DNA of 55,830 nucleotides from Kluyvera intermedia (GTDB taxonomy: Bacteria > Pseudomonadota > Gammaproteobacteria > Enterobacterales > Enterobacteriaceae), in NCBI RefSeq assembly GCF_021440345.1, contig NZ_JAKCNS010000030.1, positions 1 to 55,830 on the forward strand, read 5' to 3'. This document shows, piece by piece, positions 29,804 through 38,849 of this stretch (the stretch's first letter is position 1; each line of letters opens with the position of its first letter). The notes beneath the pieces were generated by a model that did no database searches, was not told the DNA's origin, and saw only the letters and a program-made list of their open reading frames with translations. The translations under genes and the position numbers were made by a program.

Positions 29804-30262
29804 ATGAGCGAAAAATACGTCGTCACCTGGGACATGTTGCAGATTCATGCGCGCAAACTGGCTGCACGCCTGATGCCTTCAGAACAATGGAAAGGCATTA
29901 TTGCCGTTAGCCGTGGCGGTCTGGTACCAGCCGCACTGCTGGCACGTGAACTGGGCATTCGTCATGTCGACACCGTATGCATCTCCAGCTATGACCACGA
30001 CAACCAGCGTGAACTGAAAGTTCTCAAACGCGCTGAAGGCGATGGCGAAGGCTTTATCGTTATTGACGATCTGGTCGATACCGGCGGCACCGCGGTAGCT
30101 ATTCGTGAAATGTACCCGAAAGCGCATTTCGTCACCATCTTCGCTAAACCAGCGGGTCGCCCACTGGTTAACGATTATGTTGTTGATATCCCGCAGGATA
30201 CCTGGATTGAACAGCCTTGGGACATGGGCGTGGTATTCGTACCGCCTATTTCTGGCCGTTAA
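29804..30262 (+). CDS. gpt: Xanthine-guanine phosphoribosyltransferase
   Basis: This 152-residue purine-salvage enzyme joins xanthine, guanine or hypoxanthine to PRPP. The PRPP-binding motif [19 protein letters not shown] and the N-terminal [16 protein letters not shown] loop are intact. Length equals E. coli Gpt. It is divergent from pepD with a 256-bp control region. Confidence 0.97.
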   Translation: MSEKYVVTWDMLQIHARKLAARLMPSEQWKGIIAVSRGGLVPAALLARELGIRHVDTVCISSYDHDNQRELKVLKRAEGDGEGFIVIDDLVDTGGTAVAIREMYPKAHFVTIFAKPAGRPLVNDYVVDIPQDTWIEQPWDMGVVFVPPISGR

Positions 30263-30282
30263 TTCATCAATAAATGCGCTTC

Positions 30283-30315
30283 CAACGCCCGGTTATGCCG
30301 GGCGTTGTTTTTTTT
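30283..30315 (+). terminator. Terminator of gpt
   Basis: A 10-bp stem (CAACGCCCGG / CCGGGCGTTG) with TTATG loop is followed by eight T. Confidence 0.93.
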
Positions 30316-30367
30316 AACGTTCCACGCGTTACAATAGACCCAAGATCGTACCTATGGAGGTTTTGTG

Positions 30368-31612
30368 ATGCCAGAAGCCAATCTCAGCGAAACGCTATTC
30401 AAACCACGCTTTAAACACCCTGAAACATCAACGCTGGTACGCCGCTTCTCCAACGGTAAGACCGACAGTATGCAGTCGGCGCTGAGCGGAAGTAATATCC
30501 CGCACTGGTACCGCATGATTAACCGTTTAATGTGGATTTGGCGTGGCGTAACGCCGCAGGAAATTCTCGACGTCCAGTCGCGTATCGTGATGAGCAAGGC
30601 CGAGCGTACCGACGATGACCTGTTTGACACCGTCGTCGGCTACCGTGGCGGTAACTGGATTTATGAGTGGTCATCACAGGCCATGCTTTGGCAGCAGAAA
30701 GCCACTCAGGAGCCTGATGAAACCCTCAGCGGTCGCCACTGGCTGCACGCCTCTAACCTCTATAGCATTGCCGCCTATCCCCATCTGAAGGGGGACGACC
30801 TCGCCGAGCAGGCGCAGGCGCTGGCTAACCGTGCTTATGAAGAAGCGGCGAAGCGTTTACCCGGCGAGATGCGCGAGCTCGAGTTTGCCATTCCTGGTGG
30901 GGCGCCGATTACCGGTTTCCTGCATATGCCGAAAGGCGAGGGCCCGTTCCCGACGGTGCTAATGTGCGGCGGCCTTGATGGTCTGCAAACCGATTATTAC
31001 AGCCTATACGAGTACTATTTTGCGCCGCTGGGTATTGCGATGCTGACGGTAGATATGCCTTCTATCGGCTTCTCCTCAAAATGGAAGCTGACTCAGGACT
31101 CCAGCATGCTGCATCAGCATGTGATCCGCGCGCTGCCCAATATTCCGTGGGTTGACCATACCCGCGTTGCCGCTTTTGGTTTCCGCTTTGGTGCCAACAT
31201 TGCGGTACGCCTGGCGTATCTGGAAGCGCAGAATCTGAAAGCTGTCGCCTGTCTGGGGCCGGTGGTGCATTGTCTTTTGAATGATCCACTGCAACAGGGA
31301 CGCGTACCGGAGATGTATCTCGATGTGCTGGCCTCGCGACTGGGCATGCACGATGCGTCTGACGAAGCGCTGCGCGTTGAACTTAATCGCTACTCCCTGA
31401 AAACTCAGGGGCTGCTGGGACGCCGCTGCCCAACGCCAATGCTTTCAGGATTCTGGAATAACGATCCATTTAGCCCGGAAGAAGAGTCGCGTTTAATTGT
31501 TTCGTCATCTGCGCAGGGGAAACTGATGTCGATCCCGTTTAACCCGGTGTATCGCAACTTTGACAAGGCGCTGAAAGAAATTGCCGGGTGGATCAACAAT
31601 AGATTTTGTTAA
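30368..31612 (+). CDS. frsA: Fermentation-respiration switch protein FrsA
   Basis: This 414-residue alpha/beta-hydrolase-like protein (DUF1100) has the E. coli length. The fold is visible around [23 protein letters not shown] and [19 protein letters not shown]. coli FrsA binds dephosphorylated IIA-Glc and shifts carbon flow toward fermentation; enzymatic activity is debated. The ATG at 30368 follows a GTG 3 bases earlier; GGAGG upstream serves either. Confidence 0.94.
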   Translation: MPEANLSETLFKPRFKHPETSTLVRRFSNGKTDSMQSALSGSNIPHWYRMINRLMWIWRGVTPQEILDVQSRIVMSKAERTDDDLFDTVVGYRGGNWIYEWSSQAMLWQQKATQEPDETLSGRHWLHASNLYSIAAYPHLKGDDLAEQAQALANRAYEEAAKRLPGEMRELEFAIPGGAPITGFLHMPKGEGPFPTVLMCGGLDGLQTDYYSLYEYYFAPLGIAMLTVDMPSIGFSSKWKLTQDSSMLHQHVIRALPNIPWVDHTRVAAFGFRFGANIAVRLAYLEAQNLKAVACLGPVVHCLLNDPLQQGRVPEMYLDVLASRLGMHDASDEALRVELNRYSLKTQGLLGRRCPTPMLSGFWNNDPFSPEEESRLIVSSSAQGKLMSIPFNPVYRNFDKALKEIAGWINNRFC

Positions 31613-31669
31613 TAGATTGATAAATTCTATTGATTTGGTAAAACAGGTGCATCACTAAAGGAGATCGCA

Positions 31670-32071
31670 ATGACGTTACCGAGTGGACACCCGAAGAGTA
31701 GATTGATTAAGAAATTCGCTGCGCTTGGCCCCTATATTCGCGAAGAACAGTGCGAAGACAACCGCTTTTTTTTCGACTGTCTGGCCGTTTGCGTTAACGT
31801 AAAGCCTGCGCCTGAGAAGCGTGAGTTCTGGGGCTGGTGGATGGAAATGGAAGCACAAGAAAATCGCTTCACTTACAGCTATCAGTTCGGCCTGTTTGAT
31901 AAAGATGGGGTATGGCAGGCGGTGGCGATCAAAGATCCCGAGGTGGTTGAACGTCTGCAGTTAACGTTGCGTGGTTTCCATGACCGGGCAAAAGAGTTGC
32001 TTAAGACGCTGGATCTGACGCTGGAGCCGGCAGAAGGTTTTGCCAACGAAGCGGTTAAGCGTACGGCATAA
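31670..32071 (+). CDS. crl: Sigma factor-binding protein Crl
   Basis: This 133-residue protein, identical in length to E. coli Crl, favours assembly of sigma-S RNA polymerase holoenzyme and thereby curli and stationary-phase genes. The conserved [20 protein letters not shown] and [11 protein letters not shown] are present. The ATG has AAAGGAG about 7 bases upstream. Confidence 0.96.
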   Translation: MTLPSGHPKSRLIKKFAALGPYIREEQCEDNRFFFDCLAVCVNVKPAPEKREFWGWWMEMEAQENRFTYSYQFGLFDKDGVWQAVAIKDPEVVERLQLTLRGFHDRAKELLKTLDLTLEPAEGFANEAVKRTA

Positions 32072-32082
32072 ATAAAATAAAG

Positions 32083-32110
32083 AGACCAGCCTGTGCGCTG
32101 GTCTTTTTAT
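32083..32110 (+). terminator. Terminator of crl
   Basis: The stem AGACCAGC / GCTGGTCT with CTGTGC loop is followed by TTTTATTT. Confidence 0.9.
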
Positions 32111-32120
32111 TTGGTCATAA

Positions 32121-32149
32121 AAAAAGCCTTCCAGATGGAAGGCTTTTTT
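32121..32149 (-). terminator. Terminator of phoE
   Basis: The stem AAAAAGCCTTCCA / TGGAAGGCTTTTT reads as a hairpin followed by T on the minus strand, just after the phoE stop. It may also work on the plus strand. Confidence 0.9.
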
Positions 32150-32158
32150 ATAAATCAC

Positions 32159-33244
32159 TTAGAACTGGTAGGTCATACCAACCGCAACAACGTCGTCGGT
32201 CATAATAGCCAGACGTTTGGTCACGGCATCTTCATCAATCAGGTTGATTTTATAATCAACAAACGCTGACATATTTTTGTTGAAATAGTAGGTCGCGCCG
32301 ACATCCACATATTTCATCAGATCCTGATCGCCAATTCCGTTATCCAGATCTTTGCCTTTCATCTGCACGTAACCCAGGGATGGACGCAGGCCGAAATCAA
32401 ACTGATATTGGGCAACGGCTTCGAAGTTCTGTGCTTTATTAGCAAAACCTTGATCCGCAGAGACCAGACCTTTAATTGGGGTCATATTGCGGGTTTCGGT
32501 ATAAATCATCGCCAGGTAAACATTGTTGGCGTCATATTTCACACCGGTACCCCAGGACTCGGCATTTTTGCCGCCATTAGCCAGGGATTTAGCCTGCTGA
32601 ACGTTGGTACGGTCAGAGTTGGTGTACGCCGCGCTAATCGCGAAATCGCTGCCACCGAAATCATAGGACAGCGCAGAACCGAAGCCGTCGCCGTTAGCGG
32701 TAGCGTAAGTGCTACGGTCATTTTTACCCTGATATTGCAGGGTTAAATCCAAACCATCGACAACGCCGAAGAAGTCAGAGTTACGGTAGGTTGCCAGGCC
32801 GCTTGAGCGCTTGGTCATGAAGTTATCGGTTTTACCGGTGGAGTCGCCGCCGAATTCCGGGAACATATCGGTCCAGGCTTCAACATCGTACAGCGCGCCG
32901 AGGTTACGACCGTAATCAAAAGAACCGAACTGTTTTACTTTCAGACCGGCAAAAGCCAAACGCGTTTTTTGCGTAGAGGTGCTTTCATCGTTATTACCGG
33001 AGAACTCAGACTCCCAGCGACCATAGCCGGTCAGCTGGTCGTTAATTTGGGTTTCACCTTTGAAACCAAAACGAACGTATGTTTTATCGCCATCGGAGCT
33101 TGAATCGTCGCTCATGTAATGCATGGCTTTGACTTTGCCGTAAACGTCCAGTTTATTACCGTCTTTGTTATATACTTCAGCAGCCATCGCTGAAGAGGAC
33201 GCAATAATACCCATCATCGTTAATGCCAGCGTAGTTTTTTGCAT
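32159..33244 (-). CDS. phoE: Outer membrane phosphoporin PhoE
   Basis: This 361-residue trimeric general porin has a signal peptide ending SSAMA before the mature [15 protein letters not shown]. The internal [17 protein letters not shown] is the constriction-loop region conserved in enteric porins, and the chain ends VAVGMTYQF with the C-terminal Phe needed for assembly. PhoE is made under phosphate starvation and favours anions. It is divergent from proB, as in E. coli. Confidence 0.94.
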   Translation of the reverse strand: MQKTTLALTMMGIIASSSAMAAEVYNKDGNKLDVYGKVKAMHYMSDDSSSDGDKTYVRFGFKGETQINDQLTGYGRWESEFSGNNDESTSTQKTRLAFAGLKVKQFGSFDYGRNLGALYDVEAWTDMFPEFGGDSTGKTDNFMTKRSSGLATYRNSDFFGVVDGLDLTLQYQGKNDRSTYATANGDGFGSALSYDFGGSDFAISAAYTNSDRTNVQQAKSLANGGKNAESWGTGVKYDANNVYLAMIYTETRNMTPIKGLVSADQGFANKAQNFEAVAQYQFDFGLRPSLGYVQMKGKDLDNGIGDQDLMKYVDVGATYYFNKNMSAFVDYKINLIDEDAVTKRLAIMTDDVVAVGMTYQF

Positions 33245-33324
33245 TTCTTAATCCCGGTTTTTTATGTTCTAAAATTGCTGTGAAAGACCACTGTGAAAAA
33301 ACAGGAACGTTTTTATCCCCCGCG

Positions 33325-33343
33325 TGTTAAAAATTTATGACAA
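33325..33343 (-). promoter_or_regulatory. Pho box of phoE
   Basis: The minus strand reads TTGTCATAAATTTTTAACA, two Pho half-sites (TTGTCAT and TTTTAACA) separated by four A/T-rich bases. It lies about 80 bases before phoE, the usual place for PhoB activation. Confidence 0.75.
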
Positions 33344-33380
33344 TGTCCGATTAAATATAAAAAAGTATGATTAATTTTTT

Positions 33381-33400
33381 CTGTCATAAAAATGTCAACA
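33381..33400 (+). promoter_or_regulatory. Second Pho box in opposite orientation
   Basis: CTGTCATAAAAATGTCAACA matches the PhoB consensus better than the phoE-proximal box, but it points to the plus strand, towards proB. It may be an upstream activating site for phoE in inverted orientation. Confidence 0.7.
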
Positions 33401-33528
33401 ATCGCCTCTAGGCTGCCTGATCCCGCGCAACAAAACCCTCGCTTTCAATGCTGGCAGTTGGCAAGCGGCCAGACTCCTGCTACAACGTGAGTTTGGTATC
33501 ATTTTTTCCTATTTAACGGCAGAGAATC

Positions 33529-34632
33529 ATGAGTGATAGTCAGACGCTGGTCGTCAAACTGGGCACCAGTGTTTTAACGGGCGGATCGCGCCGCCTGAAC
33601 CGCGCGCACATTGTGGAACTGGTTCGCCAGTGTGCTCAGCTCCATGCGGCTGGGCATCGTATTGTTATCGTCACCTCAGGCGCCATCGCCGCCGGGCGAG
33701 AGCATCTGGGCTACCCCGAACTGCCCGCGACTATCGCTTCTAAACAGCTGTTGGCCGCCGTTGGTCAAAGCCGCTTAATTCAGCTCTGGGAACAGCTGTT
33801 CTCCATTTACGGTATTCACGTTGGCCAAATGCTGCTGACCCGTGCCGATATGGAAGATCGCGAGCGTTTCCTCAACGCCCGCGACACCATGCGTGCGCTG
33901 CTTGATAACAACATTGTTCCGGTGATTAATGAGAACGATGCGGTGGCGACGGCTGAAATCAAAGTGGGCGACAACGACAACCTCTCCGCGCTGGCAGCCA
34001 TTCTGGCCGGTGCCGATAAGCTGCTGCTGCTCACCGACCAGCAGGGCCTGTTTACCGCCGATCCGCGCAGCAACCCGGACGCGGAACTGATTAAAGATGT
34101 CTACGGTATCGATGACAAACTGCGCGCCGTCGCCGGCGACAGCGTCTCCGGCCTTGGCACCGGCGGTATGGGCACCAAACTGCAGGCCGCCGACGTGGCC
34201 TGTCGGGCAGGTATTGACACCATCATTGCCGCGGGCAGCTTGCCTGGTGTGATTGGTGATGTCATGGCGAATATCTCCGTCGGGACTCGCTTCCACGCTC
34301 AGGACACGCCGCTTGAGAACCGTAAACGCTGGATTTTCGGCGCACCTCCAGCAGGTGAGCTGATTGTCGATGCCGGTGCGACTGGCGCGATTCTGGAACG
34401 CGGGAGTTCATTACTTCCAAAAGGCATTAAAAACGTGACAGGTAACTTCTCCCGTGGTGAAGTGATCCGTATTCGTAACCTTGAAGGTCGGGACATCGCG
34501 CATGGCGTCAGCCGCTATAACAGCGACGCGCTGCGGCTGATTGCCGGGCACCACTCGCAAGAGATTGATGCCATCCTCGGCTATGAGTACGGCCCAGTTG
34601 CCGTTCATCGCGACGACATGATCACCCGTTAA
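33529..34632 (+). CDS. proB: Glutamate 5-kinase
   Basis: This 367-residue enzyme performs the first step of proline synthesis, phosphorylating glutamate. The amino-acid-kinase domain starts [15 protein letters not shown] and includes [15 protein letters not shown] and [15 protein letters not shown]. The C-terminal PUA domain (about 275-367) includes [19 protein letters not shown]. Feedback inhibition by proline is typical of the family. Length equals E. coli. Confidence 0.97.
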   Translation: MSDSQTLVVKLGTSVLTGGSRRLNRAHIVELVRQCAQLHAAGHRIVIVTSGAIAAGREHLGYPELPATIASKQLLAAVGQSRLIQLWEQLFSIYGIHVGQMLLTRADMEDRERFLNARDTMRALLDNNIVPVINENDAVATAEIKVGDNDNLSALAAILAGADKLLLLTDQQGLFTADPRSNPDAELIKDVYGIDDKLRAVAGDSVSGLGTGGMGTKLQAADVACRAGIDTIIAAGSLPGVIGDVMANISVGTRFHAQDTPLENRKRWIFGAPPAGELIVDAGATGAILERGSSLLPKGIKNVTGNFSRGEVIRIRNLEGRDIAHGVSRYNSDALRLIAGHHSQEIDAILGYEYGPVAVHRDDMITR

Positions 34633-34642
34633 GGAGTACAAC

Positions 34643-35893
34643 ATGCTGGAACAAATGGGCATTGCAGCGAAGCAAGCCTCTTACAAACTGGCGCTATTAT
34701 CCAGCCGTGAAAAAAACCGGGTTCTGGAAACGATTGCTGATTATCTGGAATCTCACAGCGATGAGATCCTGCGCGCTAACACCGACGATCTGACTCAGGC
34801 GCGCGAAGGCGGCCTGAGCGAAGCGATGCTTGACCGCCTGGCGCTGACTCCGGCGCGTCTGACGGCGATTGCCAACGACGTCCGCCAGGTCTGCACGCTG
34901 GCCGATCCGGTAGGGCAGGTGATTGACGGCGGATTACTGGACAGCGGGCTGCGCATCGAACGTCGTCGCGTGCCGTTGGGCGTTATTGGCGTGATTTACG
35001 AAGCGCGCCCGAACGTCACCGTTGATGTGGCCGCGTTGTGCCTGAAAACCGGCAACGCTGCGATCCTGCGCGGTGGTAAAGAGACCTATCGTACCAATGC
35101 CGCCACGGTTGGCGTTATTCAACGGGCGTTAAAAGAGTGCGGCCTGCCGGAAGCGACGGTGCAGGCGATTGAAAATCCGGATCGTGCGCTGGTCAGCGAA
35201 ATGCTGCGCATGGATAAATACATCGACATGCTGATCCCTCGCGGCGGCGCGGGCTTGCACAAACTGTGCCGCGAGCAGTCGACGATCCCGGTGATCACCG
35301 GCGGTATCGGCGTTTGCCATATCTATGTGGATGATACGGCCGAGATTGAGCCGGCGCTGAAGATCATTGTGAATGCTAAAACCCAGCGTCCAAGCACCTG
35401 TAACACCGTCGAAACGCTGCTGGTGAATCAATCCATTGCAGAACGTTTCCTGCCGGCATTAAGCCAGCAGATGGCGACAAGCGGCGTGACGCTGCACGGT
35501 GACGAAACGGTAATGCGCGAGCTGAATGGACCGGCGAAACTGGTGTCCCTGAAGCCTGAAGAGCTGGATAACGAGTTCCTGTCACTGGATCTCAACGTGG
35601 TTATCGTGGCCGATATGGATGATGCTATTGCTCATATCCGCGCTCACGGCACTCAGCACTCTGATGCTATCCTGACTCGCACCCTGAGCAACGCCAATCG
35701 TTTCATCAACGAAGTGGACTCCTCAGCGGTGTACGTCAACGCCTCGACCCGCTTCACCGATGGCGGTCAGTTCGGCCTCGGCGCGGAAGTGGCGGTCAGC
35801 ACGCAGAAACTGCACGCGCGCGGCCCGATGGGGCTGGAAGCGCTGACCACCTACAAGTGGATTGGCTTCGGCGAAGATACCATTCGTGCGTAA
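34643..35893 (+). CDS. proA: Gamma-glutamyl phosphate reductase
   Basis: This 416-residue NADPH-dependent enzyme makes glutamate-5-semialdehyde from ProB's product. It is an aldehyde-dehydrogenase-fold protein with the catalytic Cys in [15 protein letters not shown]. It lies 10 bp after proB with AAGGAG, forming the proBA operon. It is one residue shorter than E. coli ProA because of a small change near residue 300. Confidence 0.97.
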   Translation: MLEQMGIAAKQASYKLALLSSREKNRVLETIADYLESHSDEILRANTDDLTQAREGGLSEAMLDRLALTPARLTAIANDVRQVCTLADPVGQVIDGGLLDSGLRIERRRVPLGVIGVIYEARPNVTVDVAALCLKTGNAAILRGGKETYRTNAATVGVIQRALKECGLPEATVQAIENPDRALVSEMLRMDKYIDMLIPRGGAGLHKLCREQSTIPVITGGIGVCHIYVDDTAEIEPALKIIVNAKTQRPSTCNTVETLLVNQSIAERFLPALSQQMATSGVTLHGDETVMRELNGPAKLVSLKPEELDNEFLSLDLNVVIVADMDDAIAHIRAHGTQHSDAILTRTLSNANRFINEVDSSAVYVNASTRFTDGGQFGLGAEVAVSTQKLHARGPMGLEALTTYKWIGFGEDTIRA

Positions 35894-35901
35894 TTGATAG
35901 C

Positions 35902-35952
35902 GGGCGATGCAAAAACAGGCAGTTGATTCAACTGACTATTGACGCATCGCCC
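35902..35952 (+). terminator. Stem-loop after proA, possible terminator
   Basis: The inverted repeat GGGCGATGC / GCATCGCCC encloses a smaller palindrome, CAGTTGATTCAACTG. There is no clear T-run, so its role as terminator of proBA is only likely. Confidence 0.5.
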
Positions 35953-36006
35953 CGTTAGTCTTAACCTTTTGTCCCGTGATTAACGTCCGTGGATACATCT
36001 TGCAGG

Positions 36007-36082
36007 GCCGATATAGCTCAGTTGGTAGAGCAGCGCATTCGTAATGCGAAGGTCGTAGGTTCGACTCCTATTATCGGCACCA
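36007..36082 (+). tRNA. thrW: tRNA-Thr (anticodon CGT)
   Basis: This 76-base tRNA has CGT anticodon at 36040-36042, canonical D and T loops and encoded CCA. Position after proBA is that of thrW in E. coli, a known integration hotspot (CP4-6 in K-12). Its 3' end forms the left attachment site of the element that follows. Confidence 0.97.
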
Positions 36083-36084
36083 TT
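36066..36084 (+). repeat. attL core in the 3' end of thrW
   Basis: The 19 bases TCCTATTATCGGCACCATT span the tRNA acceptor end and two bases beyond. They recur with one base missing at 48808-48825. Integration restores the tRNA on the left side. Confidence 0.8.
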
Positions 36085-36096
36085 CAAACATCTTCT

Positions 36097-36170
36097 AACG
36101 TCTACTAAAGTTCACTCAAACCCCTTATACTCTGCATTGTGTCGCTCCTGATAGTATTTTTACGTCTACT
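36097..36170. repeat. Candidate integrase arm sites (ACGTCTACT)
   Basis: ACGTCTACT occurs at 36098-36106 and 36162-36170 between attL and the integrase. Its reverse complement, as AGTAGACG, occurs at 37503-37510 just after the integrase gene. Position on both sides of int and next to att suggests integrase or excisionase binding sites. Confidence 0.45.
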
Positions 36171-36197
36171 GACATACCCCAAAATCTACATGCTTCT

Positions 36198-36217
36198 GGG
36201 GGTACATTCGGGGGTAT
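36198..36217 (+). repeat. Left copy of terminal repeat GGGGGTAC-N4-GGGGGTAT
   Basis: This 20-base sequence just before int recurs with 18 of 20 bases at 48727-48746, just before attR. The paired placement near both ends suggests integrase arm-type sites. Confidence 0.5.
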
Positions 36218-36247
36218 GTGCTGTTAGGTCTTGTGGAGATACCCCCA

Positions 36248-37462
36248 ATGAAGCTCAACGCCCGCCAGGTTGATACCGCTAAACCAAAAGATAAACCCTA
36301 TAAACTTGCTGATGGTGGTGGGCTTTATCTTCTGGTTAACCCAAATGGTGCACGATACTGGCGGCTTAAGTATCGTGTAGCAGGCAAAGAAAAGCTGCTG
36401 GCTCTGGGGGTATATCCAGACGTTACCCTCGCAGATGCGCGGGCTAAACGTGATGAGGCAAAAAGGGGGATCGCCGGGGGCATCGACCCTAGCGAAGCAA
36501 AGCGGGAAGAAAAGATATCCCGAGAGTTAAATGTCAGGAATACATTTCAGGAAATAGCCTGCGAATGGCATTCCAGCAAGCTCTATAAATGGTCTGAGGG
36601 GTACGCCTCGGACATTATGGAAGCATTCAATAAGGATGTTTTTCCGTACATTGGTAAAAAACCGATCTCGGAAATCAAACCGCTAGAATTGCTTAATGTG
36701 CTTCGCCGAATGGAGGGGAGAGGGGCAACGGAGAAGGCTAAGAAGGTTAGGCAGCGCTGCGGTGAAGTTTTTCGCTATGCCATTGTTACTGGCCGGGCTG
36801 AATACAATCCAGCGCCAGATCTCACCAGCGCTATGCAGGGGCATGAATCCAGCCACTATCCTTTCCTGAATGCGCCTGAGCTTCCCGCATTTTTTGAGGC
36901 GCTATCACGTTACTCAGGTAGTGAGCTGGTGGTATTGGCCGCGCGTTTGCTGATCATCACTGGTTTAAGAACAGGTGAACTCCGAGGAGCTACATGGCAG
37001 GAAATCGACGTTGATGCTGCTGTTTGGGAGATTCCGGCGGAACGAATGAAGATGCGCCGCCCACACATAGTGCCATTGTCATTACAGGCGCAAGCCATAA
37101 TCATGCGTATCCGGGAAATGACAGGCCGCTATCCCTATATATTCCCTGGGCGTAATGATCCGCGTAAAACCATGAGTGAAGCCAGCATTAACCAGGTTTT
37201 TAAACGCATCGGGTATGCCGGGAGAGTAACAGGCCACGGTTTCCGCCACACCATGAGTACCATTCTCCACGAACAGGGCTATAACACCGCATGGATTGAA
37301 ACGCAGCTCGCCCACGTCGATAAAAACTCTATTCGAGGCACATACAACCACGCTCAATATCTCGATGGCCGCCGGGAAATGCTTCAATGGTATGCCGACT
37401 ATATGGATGCGCTGGAACACCATGAAAACGTGGTTCATGGGCGTTTTGGTAAATCCTCATGA
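36248..37462 (+). CDS. int: P4-type tyrosine integrase (DUF4102)
   Basis: This is a 404-residue site-specific recombinase. The N-terminal DUF4102 domain includes KPYKLADGGGLYLLVNPNG and LGVYPDVTLADARAKRDEA. The SAM-like core-binding domain is at about 95-180. The catalytic domain has TGLRTGELRGATW (Arg), GHGFRHTMSTILHEQG (His-x-x-Arg) and SIRGTYNHAQYL (nucleophile Tyr). The ATG at 36248 starts MKLNARQV as usual for the family; an in-frame GTG at 36218 overlaps the terminal repeat and is less likely. Confidence 0.94.
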   Translation: MKLNARQVDTAKPKDKPYKLADGGGLYLLVNPNGARYWRLKYRVAGKEKLLALGVYPDVTLADARAKRDEAKRGIAGGIDPSEAKREEKISRELNVRNTFQEIACEWHSSKLYKWSEGYASDIMEAFNKDVFPYIGKKPISEIKPLELLNVLRRMEGRGATEKAKKVRQRCGEVFRYAIVTGRAEYNPAPDLTSAMQGHESSHYPFLNAPELPAFFEALSRYSGSELVVLAARLLIITGLRTGELRGATWQEIDVDAAVWEIPAERMKMRRPHIVPLSLQAQAIIMRIREMTGRYPYIFPGRNDPRKTMSEASINQVFKRIGYAGRVTGHGFRHTMSTILHEQGYNTAWIETQLAHVDKNSIRGTYNHAQYLDGRREMLQWYADYMDALEHHENVVHGRFGKSS

Positions 37463-37521
37463 CTGGATGAATAGACAGTGATAGCTGATGCGGGTAGACT
37501 TCAGTAGACGAACAAAGAATA

Positions 37522-37577
37522 GGCTATGTCTAGGCTGATCCCCGAAAACCCGTACACCTCTGCGGGCTGACATAGCC
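37522..37577 (+). promoter_or_regulatory. 56-base inverted repeat upstream of the cargo genes
   Basis: GGCTATGTC (37522-37530) pairs with GACATAGCC (37569-37577). Inside, ACCCG can pair with CGGGC-type bases near 37564. It sits between int and the 106-residue ORF, ending 29 bases before that ORF. It could be a terminator of int (no T-run) or a 5'-UTR structure. Confidence 0.5.
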
Positions 37578-37606
37578 CCCAAAATCAGAGGGCGCGAGGT
37601 GGCGTT

Positions 37607-37927
37607 ATGTTAGATATCGCTGAAGTGCTCAAAGCACGAGAAAATGAGTTTATCAGTTTAAGAGAATTGATTACTCGTATCAGACTACAGCAACCACATG
37701 TCAGTGAATCCGATATCGCAAGTTTTCTTTACATTGAAAATAGTGATAGAGCGCTCCCTGAGTGGGTGAAGCAAGGTATTGCAAGCACGATTGAAGGAAC
37801 CGATGGTGGATACCAGGATTCAGAATTGGTAACTCTCCTGAAAGTTATTCATGAGGAAGGGCATATGCCTGAGGTGACTCCGCCATCTGAGCCTCCTATG
37901 GACTTCGATGATGATATTCCATTCTAG
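37607..37927 (+). CDS. Unknown 106-residue protein ending in an SSB-type C-terminal tip
   Basis: I do not recognise a family for the body. Residues 1-60 look like a small helical domain (LDIAEVLKARENEFISLREL). A Pro-rich linker (HMPEVTPPSEPP) leads to the last nine residues MDFDDDIPF, which equal the C-terminal tip of E. coli SSB; even the preceding EPP matches. That peptide is what RecO, RecQ, PriA, ExoI and HolC bind. There is no OB fold. The protein is followed 17 bp later by a second cargo gene. Inference: it may recruit or sequester host SSB-interacting proteins. It sits beside int, where P4-like satellites often carry accessory genes. Confidence 0.8.
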   Translation: MLDIAEVLKARENEFISLRELITRIRLQQPHVSESDIASFLYIENSDRALPEWVKQGIASTIEGTDGGYQDSELVTLLKVIHEEGHMPEVTPPSEPPMDFDDDIPF

Positions 37928-37944
37928 ATCTGGAGGTTAATGTT

Positions 37945-38403
37945 ATGGCGGGATGGGGACAGCCGGTGAAAGACCATTGGTCAGCACCAGCATTTGATAC
38001 TTATGGCTTTAGGCGCTCCGAGTTGAAGCAGTTAGCGGATAAGCTTGGAATTGACCTTTCAACTCCTCTTGAGGAGGTTAAGCCCACACCACTGAATGGT
38101 GTTGAGCAAAAACCACTTAGTGAAGCTGATGTTGAGATCCTGAAAATGGAAATTGACACACTTAAAAAGCAGGTTAGAAAGCTCGAAAATGAACGCCCTA
38201 TTTTAATTAACAGGTATCGGGAAGATGACCCTCTATACCTTGCGATTAAAATTCGGAACCAAGAATGGGCAAAGTACGATCCTGAGAATGATAGGCAAAC
38301 AAGAGGCAACCAAACAGCGATTGTGAAAGACCTGGAGGATAAGGGTTTTTCGAATGTCCAGGCCAAAGCAATCGAAATGGTCGCCTGCCCAATTAAACGT
38401 TAA
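37945..38403 (+). CDS. Unknown 152-residue coiled-coil protein
   Basis: It begins MAGWGQPVKDHWSAPAFDTYG, then has a predicted coiled coil at about 65-90 (VEILKMEIDTLKKQVRKLEN). The C-terminal block has DDPLYLAIKIRNQEWAKYDP and ends AIEMVACPIKR, a block I associate with hypothetical proteins of enteric mobile elements, without a known function. TGGAGG precedes the ATG by about 9 bases. The short gap to the SSB-tip ORF suggests co-transcription and possibly a joint function. Confidence 0.75.
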   Translation: MAGWGQPVKDHWSAPAFDTYGFRRSELKQLADKLGIDLSTPLEEVKPTPLNGVEQKPLSEADVEILKMEIDTLKKQVRKLENERPILINRYREDDPLYLAIKIRNQEWAKYDPENDRQTRGNQTAIVKDLEDKGFSNVQAKAIEMVACPIKR

Positions 38404-38410
38404 GCAATTA

Positions 38411-38600
38411 ACACCCTCAGGGATTATGCTGCATGATGCTTACCCTCAGGGTGAAAATGAAATTTTATCCGTACCCTCATGGCAGCACCTGGCTTACCCT
38501 GAGGGTACGATTACAAATAGATTCGCCGATTACCCTTAGCCCTTAGGGTTTATAACTAAGAAAAATCCCTCATGCCTGAGGGTATGATTTTTTTAGCTTT
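38411..38600. repeat. Array of TACCCTNAGGGTA palindromes before alpA
   Basis: Palindromic copies occur at about 38413-38422, 38441-38452, 38472-38482 (imperfect) and 38495-38507 (perfect, TACCCTGAGGGTA). A split copy lies at 38531-38548 and another at 38566-38583. The last copy is followed by ATTTTTTTA and may also be a terminator. The spacing and repeated symmetry suggest operators for a dimeric regulator of alpA or of the cargo genes. Confidence 0.7.
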
Positions 38601-38651
38601 TTTCATGCCATCATTAATCTCGTAAACCGCAATGGACGTTACGAGGTAAAT

Positions 38652-38849
38652 ATGTCTCAGTCATTAATTAGATTTGCCGAGGTACAAAAGCGTACTGGCT
38701 ATAGTAAGGCGTGGTTATACCGTCTTATGAGCGAGAAACGCTTTCCCGCAGCAATTAAAATTGGTTCCCGCTCTATCGCTTTTATTGAAAGTGAAATTGA
38801 CGAGTGGATTAATCAGCGCATCGCTGAGTCGCGTGGCGAGGTGGCGTAA
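38652..38849 (+). CDS. alpA: AlpA family regulator / excisionase-like
   Basis: This 65-residue MerR-like winged helix protein has RFAEVQKRTGYSKAWLYRLM and FPAAIKIGSRSIAFIESEIDEWI, typical of AlpA. AlpA of CP4-57 and Vis of P4 activate integrase or act as excisionase. The stop overlaps the next start by one base (TAATG). Confidence 0.93.
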   Translation: MSQSLIRFAEVQKRTGYSKAWLYRLMSEKRFPAAIKIGSRSIAFIESEIDEWINQRIAESRGEVA

